Shown: piece by piece, positions 1-12,312 of the stretch | How the letters are laid out: each line of letters opens with the position of its first letter | Numbering within the stretch: position 1 is the stretch's first letter | Source of the DNA: Candidatus Rokuibacteriota bacterium | GTDB taxonomy: Bacteria; Methylomirabilota; Methylomirabilia; Rokubacteriales; CSP1-6 | DNA: 36,212 nucleotides | NCBI GenBank assembly: GCA_023249095.1 | Contig: JAHFDK010000030.1 | Location: 1-36,212, forward strand | Reading direction: 5' to 3' | Translations under genes and position numbers: made by a program | Notes under the pieces: model-generated | The model's input: the letters and a program-made list of their open reading frames with translations, nothing else | Told to the model about the DNA's origin: nothing | The model's database searches: none

Positions 1-456
1 GAGCTCGGCCATCCGGATGACTCGCGGCGACGGATCTTCGCGGCGCGGGATGGATCGGGCCGCACCGTCGCCTTCATCACCTACGTCCCCGTGTGGGGCG
101 AGACGCCCGGCTATCTCCACGACCTCACGCGGCGCCTCCCCGACGCCCCCGCCGGCGCCATGGAGCTGATCAACGCGCACGCGCTGGAGCGGATGAGAGC
201 GCAGGGCGTGCCCGTCCTGCACTTCGGGTTCACGCCGTTCATCGTGGACGACGCGGAGCCTTCGGGCGCGAGCCGCCTCGCCGCGTGGTTGATCCGCGAG
301 CTCGGTCGGCGTGGCGCGATGCTGTACCCGGCGATGAGTCAGGCGCGTTACAAGCTCAAGTGGGGTCCGGACATCGTCGAGCGCGAGTACCTGGCCGCCC
401 GTCCGCTCTCGATCCGTGGCGTCATCGACCTGTTAAGACTCACCCGCTCCCTGTAG
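1..456 (+). CDS. DUF2156 / lysylphosphatidylglycerol synthase C-terminal domain protein, 5'-truncated
   Basis: The frame is open from the first base of the window and ends at a TAG at 454-456, so only the last ~151 residues are present and the start lies outside. The visible part contains the run VAFITYVPVWGETPGYLHDL, followed by DAPAGAMELIN and a later FGFTPF segment. I recognise this pattern from the C-terminal GNAT-like domain of phosphatidylglycerol lysyltransferases (DUF2156), which use aminoacyl-tRNA to modify membrane lipids or otherwise act as acyl-transferase-like proteins. The next gene starts 20 bases downstream on the same strand and also belongs to a lipid-related family, so co-transcription is likely. 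Without the N-terminal part I cannot tell whether this is a full MprF-like flippase/synthase or a soluble stand-alone DUF2156 protein. Confidence 0.75.
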   Translation, partial: ELGHPDDSRRRIFAARDGSGRTVAFITYVPVWGETPGYLHDLTRRLPDAPAGAMELINAHALERMRAQGVPVLHFGFTPFIVDDAEPSGASRLAAWLIRELGRRGAMLYPAMSQARYKLKWGPDIVEREYLAARPLSIRGVIDLLRLTRSL

Positions 457-476
457 AGCGTCGCGCGGAGGCGTGC

Positions 477-1406
477 GTGAAGGATCCGCGAGGAACGTTC
501 GTCGTCGTCAACCCGGCTTCGGGAGCCGGTACCACGGGGCGGCGCTGGGACCGTATCGCGCGCACGCTGCGCCGCGAGCTGGGGGCGTTCGAGCACGCGA
601 TCACCGATGGGCCGCGTCACGCGACTGCCCTGACCCGGCGGGTGCTCGATGACGGCTTCACGCGGATCGTCGCCGTCGGCGGTGACGGAACGCTGAGCGA
701 GGTCGCGAACGGCTTCTTCGACGGGCGCCGACCGCGGGCGCCCGACGCTATTCTCGGCGTGATCCCGCGCGGCACGGGCTCCGACTTCGCGCGCACCCTC
801 GGCATCGAGCCGGCGCTCGACACCGCCTGCGCCCAGCTCGCCCGCGGCACCACGCGCGTGATCGATGTCGGGTACGCGCAGTTTCTCGATCACCGCGGGC
901 GCCCGACCGAGCGCGTCGTCCTGAACGCGGCGTCGTTCGGCTGCGGCGGCGCCGTCGCCACCGCGGTCGGCGCGCGCTCCAAGCGCCTCGGCGGCAAACT
1001 CGCGTTCATGCTGGCCACGGCGCGGACGCTGCTGCGCTACCACGACCAGAGCGTCTCCGTGCGCGTCGACGACGGCGCCCTCGAGACGCTGACGATCACG
1101 TGCTGCGTCGTCTGCAACGGCCGCTTCTTCGGCGGCGGCATGCACGTCGCCCCAGAAGCCAGCCTTGACGACGGCCGCCTCGACATCACGGTGTGGCAGG
1201 GTTTCGGCTTCCACGACTTTATCGTCAAGCGCCGCGCGCTCTACGACGGCATGCACGTCCACGATCCCGGGACACGAACGCTCCGCGCCGTGCGCCTGTA
1301 CGCCGCGAGCGACGAGCGCGTGCCACTCGAGATCGACGGCGAGGCCGTCGGTGCCCTGCCCGCCACATTCGAGATCATTCCCGCCGCTCTGCGCGTCGTG
1401 GCGTGA
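477..1406 (+). CDS. Diacylglycerol kinase family lipid kinase (DagK/YegS-like)
   Basis: A ~309-residue protein of the DAGK catalytic-domain family, which phosphorylates diacylglycerol or related lipids with ATP at the membrane. Near the N-terminus is VVVNPASGAG, the first nucleotide-binding segment. Around residue 65 is IVAVGGDGTLSEVANG, the hallmark GGDGT motif, followed by LGVIPRGTGSDFAR. The C-terminal half has the NGRFFGGGMHVAPEASLDDG segment typical of YegS/BmrU-like kinases. The GTG start at 477 was chosen because a GGAG sits six bases upstream and the family normally begins shortly before the NPASG motif; longer in-frame reading upstream overlaps the preceding gene. Length matches the family. 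The substrate cannot be deduced from sequence. Another possibility is a sphingosine-kinase-like or undecaprenol-related lipid kinase. Confidence 0.88.
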   Translation: MKDPRGTFVVVNPASGAGTTGRRWDRIARTLRRELGAFEHAITDGPRHATALTRRVLDDGFTRIVAVGGDGTLSEVANGFFDGRRPRAPDAILGVIPRGTGSDFARTLGIEPALDTACAQLARGTTRVIDVGYAQFLDHRGRPTERVVLNAASFGCGGAVATAVGARSKRLGGKLAFMLATARTLLRYHDQSVSVRVDDGALETLTITCCVVCNGRFFGGGMHVAPEASLDDGRLDITVWQGFGFHDFIVKRRALYDGMHVHDPGTRTLRAVRLYAASDERVPLEIDGEAVGALPATFEIIPAALRVVA

Positions 1407-1462
1407 GGCGAGACGACCCCCCCCCGGGCTCGGCCTCGGAGCGGCCGGCTGCGTCGCCATGG

Positions 1463-4400
1463 CTATCGCGGCGGGCGTTCGCCCGGGAGCGTGACGCCGA
1501 AGTGCTGCGCGAGCGCGAGTGTGCGCCCGACCCACTTCGGCACGTGCAGGCTCGTGAAGAGCGCGTGCGCGGCCCGGAGGCTCTGGACAACGCCCTCGCG
1601 ATCGTGCCGGGCGTGCGCGAGCGCGGCGAGATCGAGGTGCGTGCGCCCGAGCTCGTAGCGCGAGTGGCTGGCGGTGAAGATCCCGAGCGCGGCGTCGAGA
1701 TGCGCCGCCGCGGCGTCGAGGTCACCGCGGTCCTGGGCGATGCGCCCGAGGGCCTGCTCGGCCCAGCCGATGCCCGTGCGGAAGTTGGCGTCGCGCGTGA
1801 CGACCAGCCCCTGCATGGCGAGGTCCCAGGCGCGCTCCACCCGACGTTCCTGGCGGACGGCTTCGGCGAGGAAGACCGAGAACCACCCCTGGAAGGGCCG
1901 GTAGCGGAACTGGCCGAGTCGCTGAACCGAGCTCTCGAGCGGCGGGATCGCGCGCGCCACCTCGCCCTTCTCGAGGTAGGCGAAGCCCAGGAGGCCCCTG
2001 CCAATCGCACGGTTGAGCGGGTCCGGCGCGAGGTCGAGCGCGCGCTGGCACGCCGCGATACCGGCGTCCGCCTCGCCGACACTGGCGTAGATGATGCCTG
2101 TCACCCACTGGGCGATGGTCTGCAGGCGCGCGTCGCCGATGGCCTCGCCGATCGCGTGTGCGCGCCCCTCCGCCGCGAGCGCGGGCTCGAACTCGCCCGT
2201 CTGCGCGTGGTTGAGCCCCACGGCCCAGTGCGCGTCGCCCAGCCACCAGCGCTCGTCCGTCCGCTCGAGGAGCGCGATGGCGCGCCGCCCATACTCGATC
2301 CCCTCACGCGCCTGTCCCGAGAAGGCGGCGGCCATGGCGAGCAGCGAGTACGCCTTGCCCATCGTCCCCTTGTCGCCGCACCGCTCGGCCTCGGCGATCG
2401 CGCGCTGGGCGTTCTGGATCGCGCGCTCGTCCTGGCCGAGGAAGCTGTAGGTCCTTCCCACCAGGAAGTAGTAGTGCGCCGCGACTCCCGGATCGCCGAG
2501 CCGCTCGAGCCGCTCCTCGTGCCGCAGCAGGAGGTCGAGGATCTCCTGGAACCGGCCGAGCGGAATGAGCGACGAGCCCTGCCGGAGCAGGAGGTCGAGC
2601 AGCCGCCTGTCCCGCACCTCGGCCGGCAGCCGATCCACGTGCGCGACGGCCGCGTCGAGCGCGCGCACCGCCGCCTCGTGCGCGTAGCTCCGGGCCGCGC
2701 GCTCGGCGGAGCGCGTGAGGTACTCGACCGCCTTCGCGCTCTCCTCCGTCTGCGAGTAGTGATAGGCGAGGCGATCGTTGACCTGCCCCGGCGGCTCGGG
2801 AGAGCGCGATTCCAGGGCGCGCCCGGCGGTCGCGTGCAGAGCGCGCCGGTCGTCCGAAGGCAGCGCCTCGTACGCGACCTCGTGGGTGAGCGCGTGCCGG
2901 AACACGTACGTCGTCTCGCCGCCGCGAGCGCCCTCGTACAGGAACTCGAGGCGCTGGAGCTCGACGAGATGCGGGTCGGCCGGTCCGTCCCAGACCGCCT
3001 CGATCAACCCGCGCGAGAACTCGCGGCCGAGCACGGCGGCGGTCTCGAGAAACCGTCGGGTCTGCTCGGGCAGCCGCTCGATCCGCGCGAGCAGCACCTG
3101 CTGGATGGTGTCGGGCACCGCCACCGCGGGCGCGTCGTCGCCCCGCGCGCCGACGACGCGGGACAGCTCCTCGAGAAAGAAGGGGTTGCCCTCGGCCTTG
3201 TCGAGGATGAGCCGCGTGAGCGGCTCCGGAATGCGCTCCCCGCCGAGGACCGAGCGCACCACCGCGAGGCTGTCCTGCTCCGTGAGCGGCTGGAGCGCGA
3301 TCTGCGTGACGTACGACTTCGCGACCCACGGCGGACGATAGCCGGGCCGCGACGTCGTCAGCAGCATCACTGGCAGCCCGGCCAGGTGCTCGACCAGGAA
3401 CGCGAAGCAGTCCTCGGAGGCCTTGTCGATCCACTGGAGGTCCTCCGCGACGTAGACGATGGGCCGCTGGCGGCTGCCCCTGGCGATCATCTCGCGCAGC
3501 ACGTCGAGGATGCGCGCCTTGAGGGCCTCGCCGCTCAGAACGTCGAGGCGCTCGGTGCCCTCCGTCACGCCGAAGAGCTGCAGGAGGTACGGCGCCACCT
3601 CTTCGGCGTCGATCTCGAGCTGGCCGAGCGCGGCGACGCTCTTCTCGCGGATGCGCTGGGGGCCGTCGCTCTCGGCGATGCGCAGCGTCTGGCGGAGGAT
3701 GTCGAGGATGAGGAAGTACGGGACCGCGCTCGCGTAGGGCAGGCAGCGTCCCCGGAGGAGCGTGACGGCCTCGCGCCGGAGGCCCTGGCGGAGCTCGAAG
3801 AGTAGCCGCGACTTGCCGATGCCCGCCTCCCCCACGATGCCGACGACCTGGCCGTGTCCGCGCATCGCCGCGCGCGCGCGGGCCTGCAGGAGCTGCAGGT
3901 CGTCCTCGCGGCCGACGAAGCGCGCCATCCGGGCGCCGACGCCGAGACCCGGCCGCTCGCGGCCGACGAGCCGGCAGACGCGCCCGGCGGCCGTGGCCGC
4001 CGCCTCGAGCGGCTGGAGGCGGAAGCGCCGACCGAGCAGCGAGGCCGCGGCCTCACTCGCGACGATCGCGCCCGCCTCACCCGCGCCGACGAGGGCATCC
4101 AGCGCCGCCCACGCCTCACGCTTGGCGTCGAGATCGATCTGCGGGCCGTCCGGCGCCTCGGCGATGAGCGCCTGCGCGAAGTGGATGGCGATCCGGGTCC
4201 CCACCACTTGGAGCTCGTCGCCGCGCGCGCGCTCCGCCGCCTTCTGGATCGCGAGCGCGGCGTGCGCCGTCACGCGCGGCGCGTCCTCCGCCGTCTCCGA
4301 GCCGAACACGGCGACCATGCCCGCGGGCGAGAGCTCGGCGACCCGGCCGCCGAAGCTGCGTACCTTCTCGACGAACATCTGGATCGCCCGGCTGCCCGGC

Positions 4401-5569
4401 ACCGGCGATTCCGACTCCGGCGCGACCACGACGGCGCGCAGGAGCGCCAGACGCCTGCGGTCCCACCGCACCGCGGCGGGCGCCGCGGCGGGTGGCGGCG
4501 GCGACGCCGGGGCGGGCAGAGCGGTGGACGGCGGCGCGGCGGCGATGGAGCGGCGGACGCGTGCGCCGCTCTCCCGGACGAGACGGTGCTTCTCGATCCG
4601 GTAGCGGAGGGTGTTGCGCGAGACGCCGAGCCGCAGGGCCGCGCGCGAGATGTTCCACGCGGTCTCGCGGAGGGCCTCGAGCAGATGCTGTCGCTCGACG
4701 TCGCCGACGGCGTCGACGAGCCGGCGGCCGTGCGTGCCCCTGGCCGGGAGCGCCGGCGCCGGGATGAGATCGTCGGCCAGGGCGTCGGGCAGCGTGAGCA
4801 TCCCGGCCGTCACCACCGACGACTCGGAGTCCAGGGCCACCCGCTCGATGACGTTCGAGAGCTCGCGGACGTTGCCCTGCCACCCATAGGCGAGGAGCGC
4901 GGCACGTGCGTCGGGGGCGAACGACATCGGCTCCAGGGAGTGGTCGGCGCAGGCGCGCGCCAGGAAATGCTCGGCGAGCGGGAGGATGTCCTCGACGCGC
5001 TCTCGGAGCGCCGGCAACCGGAGGTTCAGGACGGCCAGGCGATGGTAGAGGTCGTCGCGAAAACGACGCTGTCGCATGAGGTCGGCGAGATCCGCGTTGG
5101 TCGCGGCCAGAATCCAGACGTCCACGGCTTCGCTCGTCGTGCTCCCGAGCCGGCGCACCGTGCGGTCCTCGATGACCTTGAGGAGCTTGGTCTGGAGCTC
5201 CACCGGCATGTCACCGATCTCGTCGAGGAAGAGCGTGCCGCGGTGGGCGGCCTGGAAGAGACCGGGCCTCGCCTCCCGCGCGTCGGTGAACGCACCGCGC
5301 TCGACGCCGAAGAGGTGGGCCTCGAGCAGGTTGTGGGGAATCGCCGGGCAGTTGACGTCCACGAACGGACCGCCGGCGCGGGGACCCAGCCGATGGATGA
5401 GCCGGGCGACGAGCCCTTTGCCCGTACCCGTCTCTCCCTGGATGAGAATTGGGGGGAAGTGCCGCGTACCCGTCCCGCGCCGAAGAAGCCGACGGACCTG
5501 GCTCCGCACGGCCTCGATCGCGGGGCTCTCACCGATCACCTCTTTCAGGAGATCCATGGGTCCGGTCAT
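1463..5569 (-). CDS. Giant regulator: sigma-54 AAA+ module, Fis HTH, cyclase-like region, P-loop ATPase and TPRs
   Basis: This 1368-residue protein combines a transcription activator with a large sensor. Residues ~1-250 form a sigma-54-interacting AAA+ domain: Walker A GETGTGKG (~45-52), Walker B GTLFLDEIGDM (~111-121), and the sigma-54 contact loop reads GAFTDA (~92-97) instead of the usual GAFTGA. A Fis-type helix-turn-helix (NISRAALRLGVSRNTLRYRI) lies near 305-330. Residues ~365-530 resemble a class III cyclase domain without its clear metal residues (FGGRVAELSPAGMVAVFG). A second P-loop ATPase (GEAGIGKSRLL, ~578) follows, of the AAA_16/MalT-like type that begins FVGREDDL, then TPR-like repeats from ~900 to the end. 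No receiver domain is present. The ATG at 5569 has GAGGGAG upstream. It probably responds to a ligand bound by the C-terminal module; the target genes are unknown. Confidence 0.9.
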   Translation of the reverse strand: MTGPMDLLKEVIGESPAIEAVRSQVRRLLRRGTGTRHFPPILIQGETGTGKGLVARLIHRLGPRAGGPFVDVNCPAIPHNLLEAHLFGVERGAFTDAREARPGLFQAAHRGTLFLDEIGDMPVELQTKLLKVIEDRTVRRLGSTTSEAVDVWILAATNADLADLMRQRRFRDDLYHRLAVLNLRLPALRERVEDILPLAEHFLARACADHSLEPMSFAPDARAALLAYGWQGNVRELSNVIERVALDSESSVVTAGMLTLPDALADDLIPAPALPARGTHGRRLVDAVGDVERQHLLEALRETAWNISRAALRLGVSRNTLRYRIEKHRLVRESGARVRRSIAAAPPSTALPAPASPPPPAAAPAAVRWDRRRLALLRAVVVAPESESPVPGSRAIQMFVEKVRSFGGRVAELSPAGMVAVFGSETAEDAPRVTAHAALAIQKAAERARGDELQVVGTRIAIHFAQALIAEAPDGPQIDLDAKREAWAALDALVGAGEAGAIVASEAAASLLGRRFRLQPLEAAATAAGRVCRLVGRERPGLGVGARMARFVGREDDLQLLQARARAAMRGHGQVVGIVGEAGIGKSRLLFELRQGLRREAVTLLRGRCLPYASAVPYFLILDILRQTLRIAESDGPQRIREKSVAALGQLEIDAEEVAPYLLQLFGVTEGTERLDVLSGEALKARILDVLREMIARGSRQRPIVYVAEDLQWIDKASEDCFAFLVEHLAGLPVMLLTTSRPGYRPPWVAKSYVTQIALQPLTEQDSLAVVRSVLGGERIPEPLTRLILDKAEGNPFFLEELSRVVGARGDDAPAVAVPDTIQQVLLARIERLPEQTRRFLETAAVLGREFSRGLIEAVWDGPADPHLVELQRLEFLYEGARGGETTYVFRHALTHEVAYEALPSDDRRALHATAGRALESRSPEPPGQVNDRLAYHYSQTEESAKAVEYLTRSAERAARSYAHEAAVRALDAAVAHVDRLPAEVRDRRLLDLLLRQGSSLIPLGRFQEILDLLLRHEERLERLGDPGVAAHYYFLVGRTYSFLGQDERAIQNAQRAIAEAERCGDKGTMGKAYSLLAMAAAFSGQAREGIEYGRRAIALLERTDERWWLGDAHWAVGLNHAQTGEFEPALAAEGRAHAIGEAIGDARLQTIAQWVTGIIYASVGEADAGIAACQRALDLAPDPLNRAIGRGLLGFAYLEKGEVARAIPPLESSVQRLGQFRYRPFQGWFSVFLAEAVRQERRVERAWDLAMQGLVVTRDANFRTGIGWAEQALGRIAQDRGDLDAAAAHLDAALGIFTASHSRYELGRTHLDLAALAHARHDREGVVQSLRAAHALFTSLHVPKWVGRTLALAQHFGVTLPGERPPR

Positions 5570-5588
5570 GCTACTCCCTCGCTCAGCC

Positions 5589-5624
5589 TTACTGCACCGA
5601 ATTCACCACCACCACCACCACCAT
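5589..5624 (-). other. GTG trinucleotide run and possible 11-residue leader ORF upstream of the giant regulator
   Basis: On the minus strand, ATG is followed by six consecutive GTG codons, then AAT TCG GTG CAG and a TAA stop. This gives a possible 11-residue valine-rich peptide ending 19 bases before the start of the 1368-residue regulator. On the plus strand it appears as a (CAC)6CAT tract. The ribosome-binding site is weak (GAAG several bases upstream). It may be a translated leader, a slippage-prone simple repeat in the 5' untranslated region, or neither. Nothing else shows that it is translated. Confidence 0.25.
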
Positions 5625-5751
5625 TTCGCGTCATCTTCGATAGGTGAGACCGGACGTAAGTCATTGGTTTCTCGACACTCGCCACAAAGTTATGCCCGCC
5701 GGCTGCACCCTCGTTCATTCCCCAACCCCCTGCTAAAGGCAAGCGGCGGGC

Positions 5752-7419
<1,668 letters not shown>

Positions 7420-7425
7420 CGCTCC

Positions 7426-9270
<1,845 letters not shown>

Positions 9271-9335
9271 CTACGCCGGATCGGACCGGCATTCAAGCGA
9301 AACGCCGGGCGGCGAAACGCGGGTGACTTCAGTGC

Positions 9336-9917
9336 CTACGGCAGGAGGTCGGCCACGACGACGCGAGCGGCCGGAGCGGCAAGCGGGCTGACAACTGCGT
9401 CAGGCCCGAGCGCCTGGATCGAGCGATAGCCCCACCGACGGCGCGCGGCATCGAGCAGCGCGGGCTCTCGATGGACCTCGAGTGCCCGGTCGAGGAGGTT
9501 GACGATCCAGTACTCGGGGACGCCGGCTCGCGCAAAGGCGCGGCACTTGCGAGTCCGATCGAGCCGCAGGCTGGCCAGGGCGACCTCGACCACCAACGCG
9601 GGGCTAGTGGGATGCGCGTCGCGGTAGTCGCGAGGCGAGCCGCGGACCACGCTGACGTCCGGCTCCGGCTCCGACCGGGGATCGAGCGCGATCGGTCCCT
9701 GAGTGCGCACGTCCCACCGAGCCCCGAAAGCCATCCGCAGGGCGTCCTCGACGAGGCGGATGGCGGTCATGTGGGCACTGCTCTGGGGCTCCTTCACCAG
9801 CATGAGGCCGTCGAGCAACTCGAGCCTCTCGTCGGGGCGGAAGAAGCCGCGCTCGACGAGCTGTTCGTACTCCCCCCGACTCCAGCGCCGCATGCGGATC
9901 GAGCGCGCGTGCATCAT
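9336..9917 (-). CDS. Uma2 family (DUF820) putative endonuclease
   Basis: A 193-residue protein with the layout of the Uma2/DUF820 family, a PD-(D/E)XK nuclease fold that is abundant in cyanobacteria, Chloroflexi and related phyla. Visible family features are LELLDGLMLVKEPQSSAHM (~31-49), EPDVSVVRG (~83), LVVEVALASLRLDRTRKC (~102-119, with the catalytic-type E and K) and AGVPEYWIVNLLDRALEVH. Such proteins are often annotated as restriction-like endonucleases, but few have been tested. It stands alone between the thiC riboswitch and a GAF fragment. The ATG at 9917 is followed two residues later by another possible start (9914). No partner methylase is present, so a classical restriction-modification system is not supported. 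Confidence 0.85.
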   Translation of the reverse strand: MMHARSIRMRRWSRGEYEQLVERGFFRPDERLELLDGLMLVKEPQSSAHMTAIRLVEDALRMAFGARWDVRTQGPIALDPRSEPEPDVSVVRGSPRDYRDAHPTSPALVVEVALASLRLDRTRKCRAFARAGVPEYWIVNLLDRALEVHREPALLDAARRRWGYRSIQALGPDAVVSPLAAPAARVVVADLLP

Positions 9918-10019
9918 CAGGGTCAGAGTAGGACGCTACCGTCGCCTGCGTCAACGTCGAAGGGCGGATACGCCACGACCAGGACGCGCTTGCTCAGAGC
10001 GCCGTCTCGCGTTGCTCGA

Positions 10020-10215
10020 CGACTGCCTGGCGCTCGACGCGGACAGGTGAAGTGGAACGTCGACACCGAGCTTCAGCCTTGCCGGCAGGAGCCCGTGCCT
10101 GGCGACCACTGCTGCCCTGTCGCCCTCGACAAGCAGGATGAGGGAGTCGCTGGCCTCGCAGAGGCGGGCGGCGGTTCTGGCGATAGCGGCGAGCACCGAT
10201 CGGAGGCCGGTGTCA
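10020..10215 (-). pseudogene. GAF-domain sensor fragment
   Basis: The minus strand reads VLAAIARTAARLCEASDSL, then ILLVEGDRAAVVARHGLLP, before losing similarity. This is the typical first half of a GAF domain as found in sensor kinases with signal-input GAF arrays. There is no upstream kinase, no second half of the domain and no good start with a ribosome-binding site; the frame then drifts into low-complexity serine/arginine sequence. I take it as a remnant of a larger signalling gene. The interval between 9918 and 10289 holds nothing else I can support. Confidence 0.5.
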
Positions 10216-10289
10216 GCGCGGTGACTCGCGCGGCGAGCGTAGCCGCCGCCCTCGCGCCGGTCAAGACGGTGGTATCATCGCCAATCGCC

Positions 10290-11498
10290 ATGAAAATCTG
10301 CTTTTTCCACCTCATGCCCTACCGGTTCTTGCCCGATGATTTCGAGCAGCGCTATCGATCGGTCTGGGTGGACGTCCCGCACCATCTCCACGATCCCGAG
10401 AAGACCCGCGGCCTCTATCACGAGTTCCTCGACGAGCTGGAGTTCGCCGAGACGCAGGGCTTCGACGGACTCTGCGTGAACGAGCACCACAACAACGCCT
10501 ACGGGCTCATGCCCTCGCCGAATCTCATGGCGGCGGCGCTGACCCGCCGGACGTCGCAGGCGGCGATCGTCGTCCTCGGCAACAGCCTGGCCGCGTACAA
10601 CCCGCCGCTGCGCGTGGCCGAGGAGTTCGCGATGCTCGACCTGCTGTCGGACGGCCGGCTCGTCGCCGGCTTCCCCGTCGGCACGTCGATGGACATGAAC
10701 TTTGCCTACGGGATCAACCCGGCCACGCTGCGCGACCGGTACTATGAGGCTCACGACCTGGTCATGCAGGCCTGGACGCGGCCTGAAGTCTTCTCCTTCA
10801 ACGGCAAGTACACGCAAATCCGCTACGCGAACATCTGGCCTCAACCGCTGCAGAAGCCGCATCCGCCCGTGTGGATTCCCGGCGGCGGTAGCGTCGAGAC
10901 GTGGGAGTGGACGGCGAAGCTCGACTACGTCTACTGCTACCTCTCGTACTTCGGCTACAAGCGCGGCAAGGCGACGATGGACGGCTTCTGGGAAGCAAGT
11001 GCCCGGGTGGGCGCCGACGACAACCCGTTCCGGGCGGGGTTCCTCCAGCTTGTGTGCGTGTCTGAGACGGACGCCCAGGCCGAGCGCGAATACTTCCCGC
11101 ACGTGCACTACTTCTACCAGAAGTGCCTGAACGTCTGGGAGGGCTTCGCCGAAGCGCCGGGCTACCGCACCGTGAAGACGGTGCAGAGCGGGACGAGAGC
11201 GCAGGTCGGGGCCGCGGCACGTCGCGTCCGCCAGTCGCTCGATTGGGGCCAGTACCTGGACCAGGGCTACGTCATCGCCGGCAGCCCCGCCACGGTCCGG
11301 CAGCAGCTCACGGAGTGCATCAAGACCCTGCGCGTCGGCCACCTGATGGTGCTGCTCCAGATCGGCAGCATGCCGAAGGAGCTGGCGCTGAAGAACACCG
11401 AGCTCTTCGCGCAGGAGGTCATGCCGCACGTCCGTGACCTCTGGCCCGGCTACAAAGACCGCTGGTGGCCCTCGGGCGCCCGGAACGGGTCGGCGTGA
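10290..11498 (+). CDS. LLM class flavin-dependent oxidoreductase (first of operon)
   Basis: A 402-residue bacterial luciferase-like monooxygenase family protein. Near the N-terminus is KICFFHLMPYRFLPDDFE, then EFAETQGFDGLCVNEHHNN (~50-69), the family's EHH segment. It continues with LSDGRLVAGFPVGTSMD (~115) and a C-terminal part with GSPATVRQQL. Family members use reduced flavin (FMNH2 or F420H2) and oxygen to oxidise small organic substrates such as alkanesulfonates, ketones or heterocycles; the substrate here is unknown. The ATG at 10290 follows a gene-free stretch and is the natural first start. The following gene begins about 28 bases after its stop, and the next three genes are packed or overlapping, so this is the first gene of a four-gene operon. 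Confidence 0.9.
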   Translation: MKICFFHLMPYRFLPDDFEQRYRSVWVDVPHHLHDPEKTRGLYHEFLDELEFAETQGFDGLCVNEHHNNAYGLMPSPNLMAAALTRRTSQAAIVVLGNSLAAYNPPLRVAEEFAMLDLLSDGRLVAGFPVGTSMDMNFAYGINPATLRDRYYEAHDLVMQAWTRPEVFSFNGKYTQIRYANIWPQPLQKPHPPVWIPGGGSVETWEWTAKLDYVYCYLSYFGYKRGKATMDGFWEASARVGADDNPFRAGFLQLVCVSETDAQAEREYFPHVHYFYQKCLNVWEGFAEAPGYRTVKTVQSGTRAQVGAAARRVRQSLDWGQYLDQGYVIAGSPATVRQQLTECIKTLRVGHLMVLLQIGSMPKELALKNTELFAQEVMPHVRDLWPGYKDRWWPSGARNGSA

Positions 11499-11526
11499 GC
11501 GCGCCCGGGCCCGACGAAGCGGCGTG

Positions 11527-12312
11527 ATGCCAGACGATCGCACCGTCGAGATCCGCGGGGGCGCGGTGACCTTCCGCGTGCTCGCCGCCGGTCGCGGGGC
11601 CCCGCTCGTCTACTTCCACTCGTACCACGAGCGAAGCGCCTGGTCGCCGTTCCTCGACCTCCTGGCTCGTTCGTTCAGCGTGTACGCGCCGTCTCATCCG
11701 GGGGTCACGGGCTCGACCGGCATCGAGACGCTCGACGATCTCCTCGACCTCACGCTCGCCTACGACGAGTTCTTGCAGGCGCTCGGGCTCGAGCGGGCCC
11801 ACCTGGTGGGCCACGCGTTCGGCGGCATGATGGCGGCCGAGATCGCCGCGGTCTTTCCGGCACGCGCGGGGAGCCTCACGCTTATCTCGCCCCTCGGCCT
11901 CTGGCGCGACGACGCGCCGTCCGCCGACGTCCTGATCCTGCCTTCCGACGAGCTGGCGCCGGCCCTCTGGCACGACCCGGCCTCCGGCGTCGCTCGCCAG
12001 TGGGCGACGCTTCCGGTGAGCGACCAGGAGAGCCTCGCCGCCGAGGTCGAGTCGATCCAGCGGCGGTCCTCCATGGCGAAGTTCGCGTGGCCCATCCCCG
12101 ACAAGGGTCTGAAGAAGCGCCTGCATCGGATCGGGGCGCCGACCCTCCTCTTGTGGGGCGACGCCGATCGCGCGAATCCGCTCGTCTACGCCGACGAGTG
12201 GCAGCGGCGCGTCAAGGGCGCCGCGCTGCGCCTCCTGCCCGGGGGCCACATGGTCCTGCACGAGACGCCGGAGTCGGCGGCGCGGGCGATCGTGGAGTTC
12301 ATCGGAGCGTGA
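11527..12312 (+). CDS. Alpha/beta-hydrolase-fold protein lacking the nucleophile serine
   Basis: A ~261-residue alpha/beta-hydrolase-fold protein. The fold is clear: the strand and oxyanion segment LVYFHSYHE, the nucleophile-elbow position LVGHAFGGMMAAE, the acid turn LLLWGDADRANP and the histidine loop PGGHMVLHETPE. At the elbow the expected G-x-S-x-G is G-H-A-F-G (codon GCG at 11815-11817), so the nucleophile is alanine. The catalytic Asp and His are kept. A normal esterase or C-C hydrolase mechanism through an acyl-serine is therefore unlikely; it may act as a lyase or dioxygenase-like variant, a binding protein, or be inactivated. The ATG at 11527 is adjacent to an in-frame GTG at 11524. 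The stop overlaps the next start by four bases, so the genes are translationally coupled. Confidence 0.88.
   Translation: MPDDRTVEIRGGAVTFRVLAAGRGAPLVYFHSYHERSAWSPFLDLLARSFSVYAPSHPGVTGSTGIETLDDLLDLTLAYDEFLQALGLERAHLVGHAFGGMMAAEIAAVFPARAGSLTLISPLGLWRDDAPSADVLILPSDELAPALWHDPASGVARQWATLPVSDQESLAAEVESIQRRSSMAKFAWPIPDKGLKKRLHRIGAPTLLLWGDADRANPLVYADEWQRRVKGAALRLLPGGHMVLHETPESAARAIVEFIGA

Noticed and set aside
1193..3805. 870-residue plus-strand frame
   Set aside because: Arginine/alanine-rich composition with no family pattern, lying opposite the regulator's ATPase/TPR region.
5604..5624. His-tag-like (CAC)6CAT after GAATTC, possibly vector contamination
   Set aside because: The flanking sequence runs without a break into the regulator's leader and shows no other cloning features; a natural trinucleotide repeat is simpler.
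3854..5647. Long plus-strand open frame opposite the giant regulator
   Set aside because: It is an antisense shadow typical of high-GC coding DNA; the minus-strand frame has clear domains and a ribosome-binding site.
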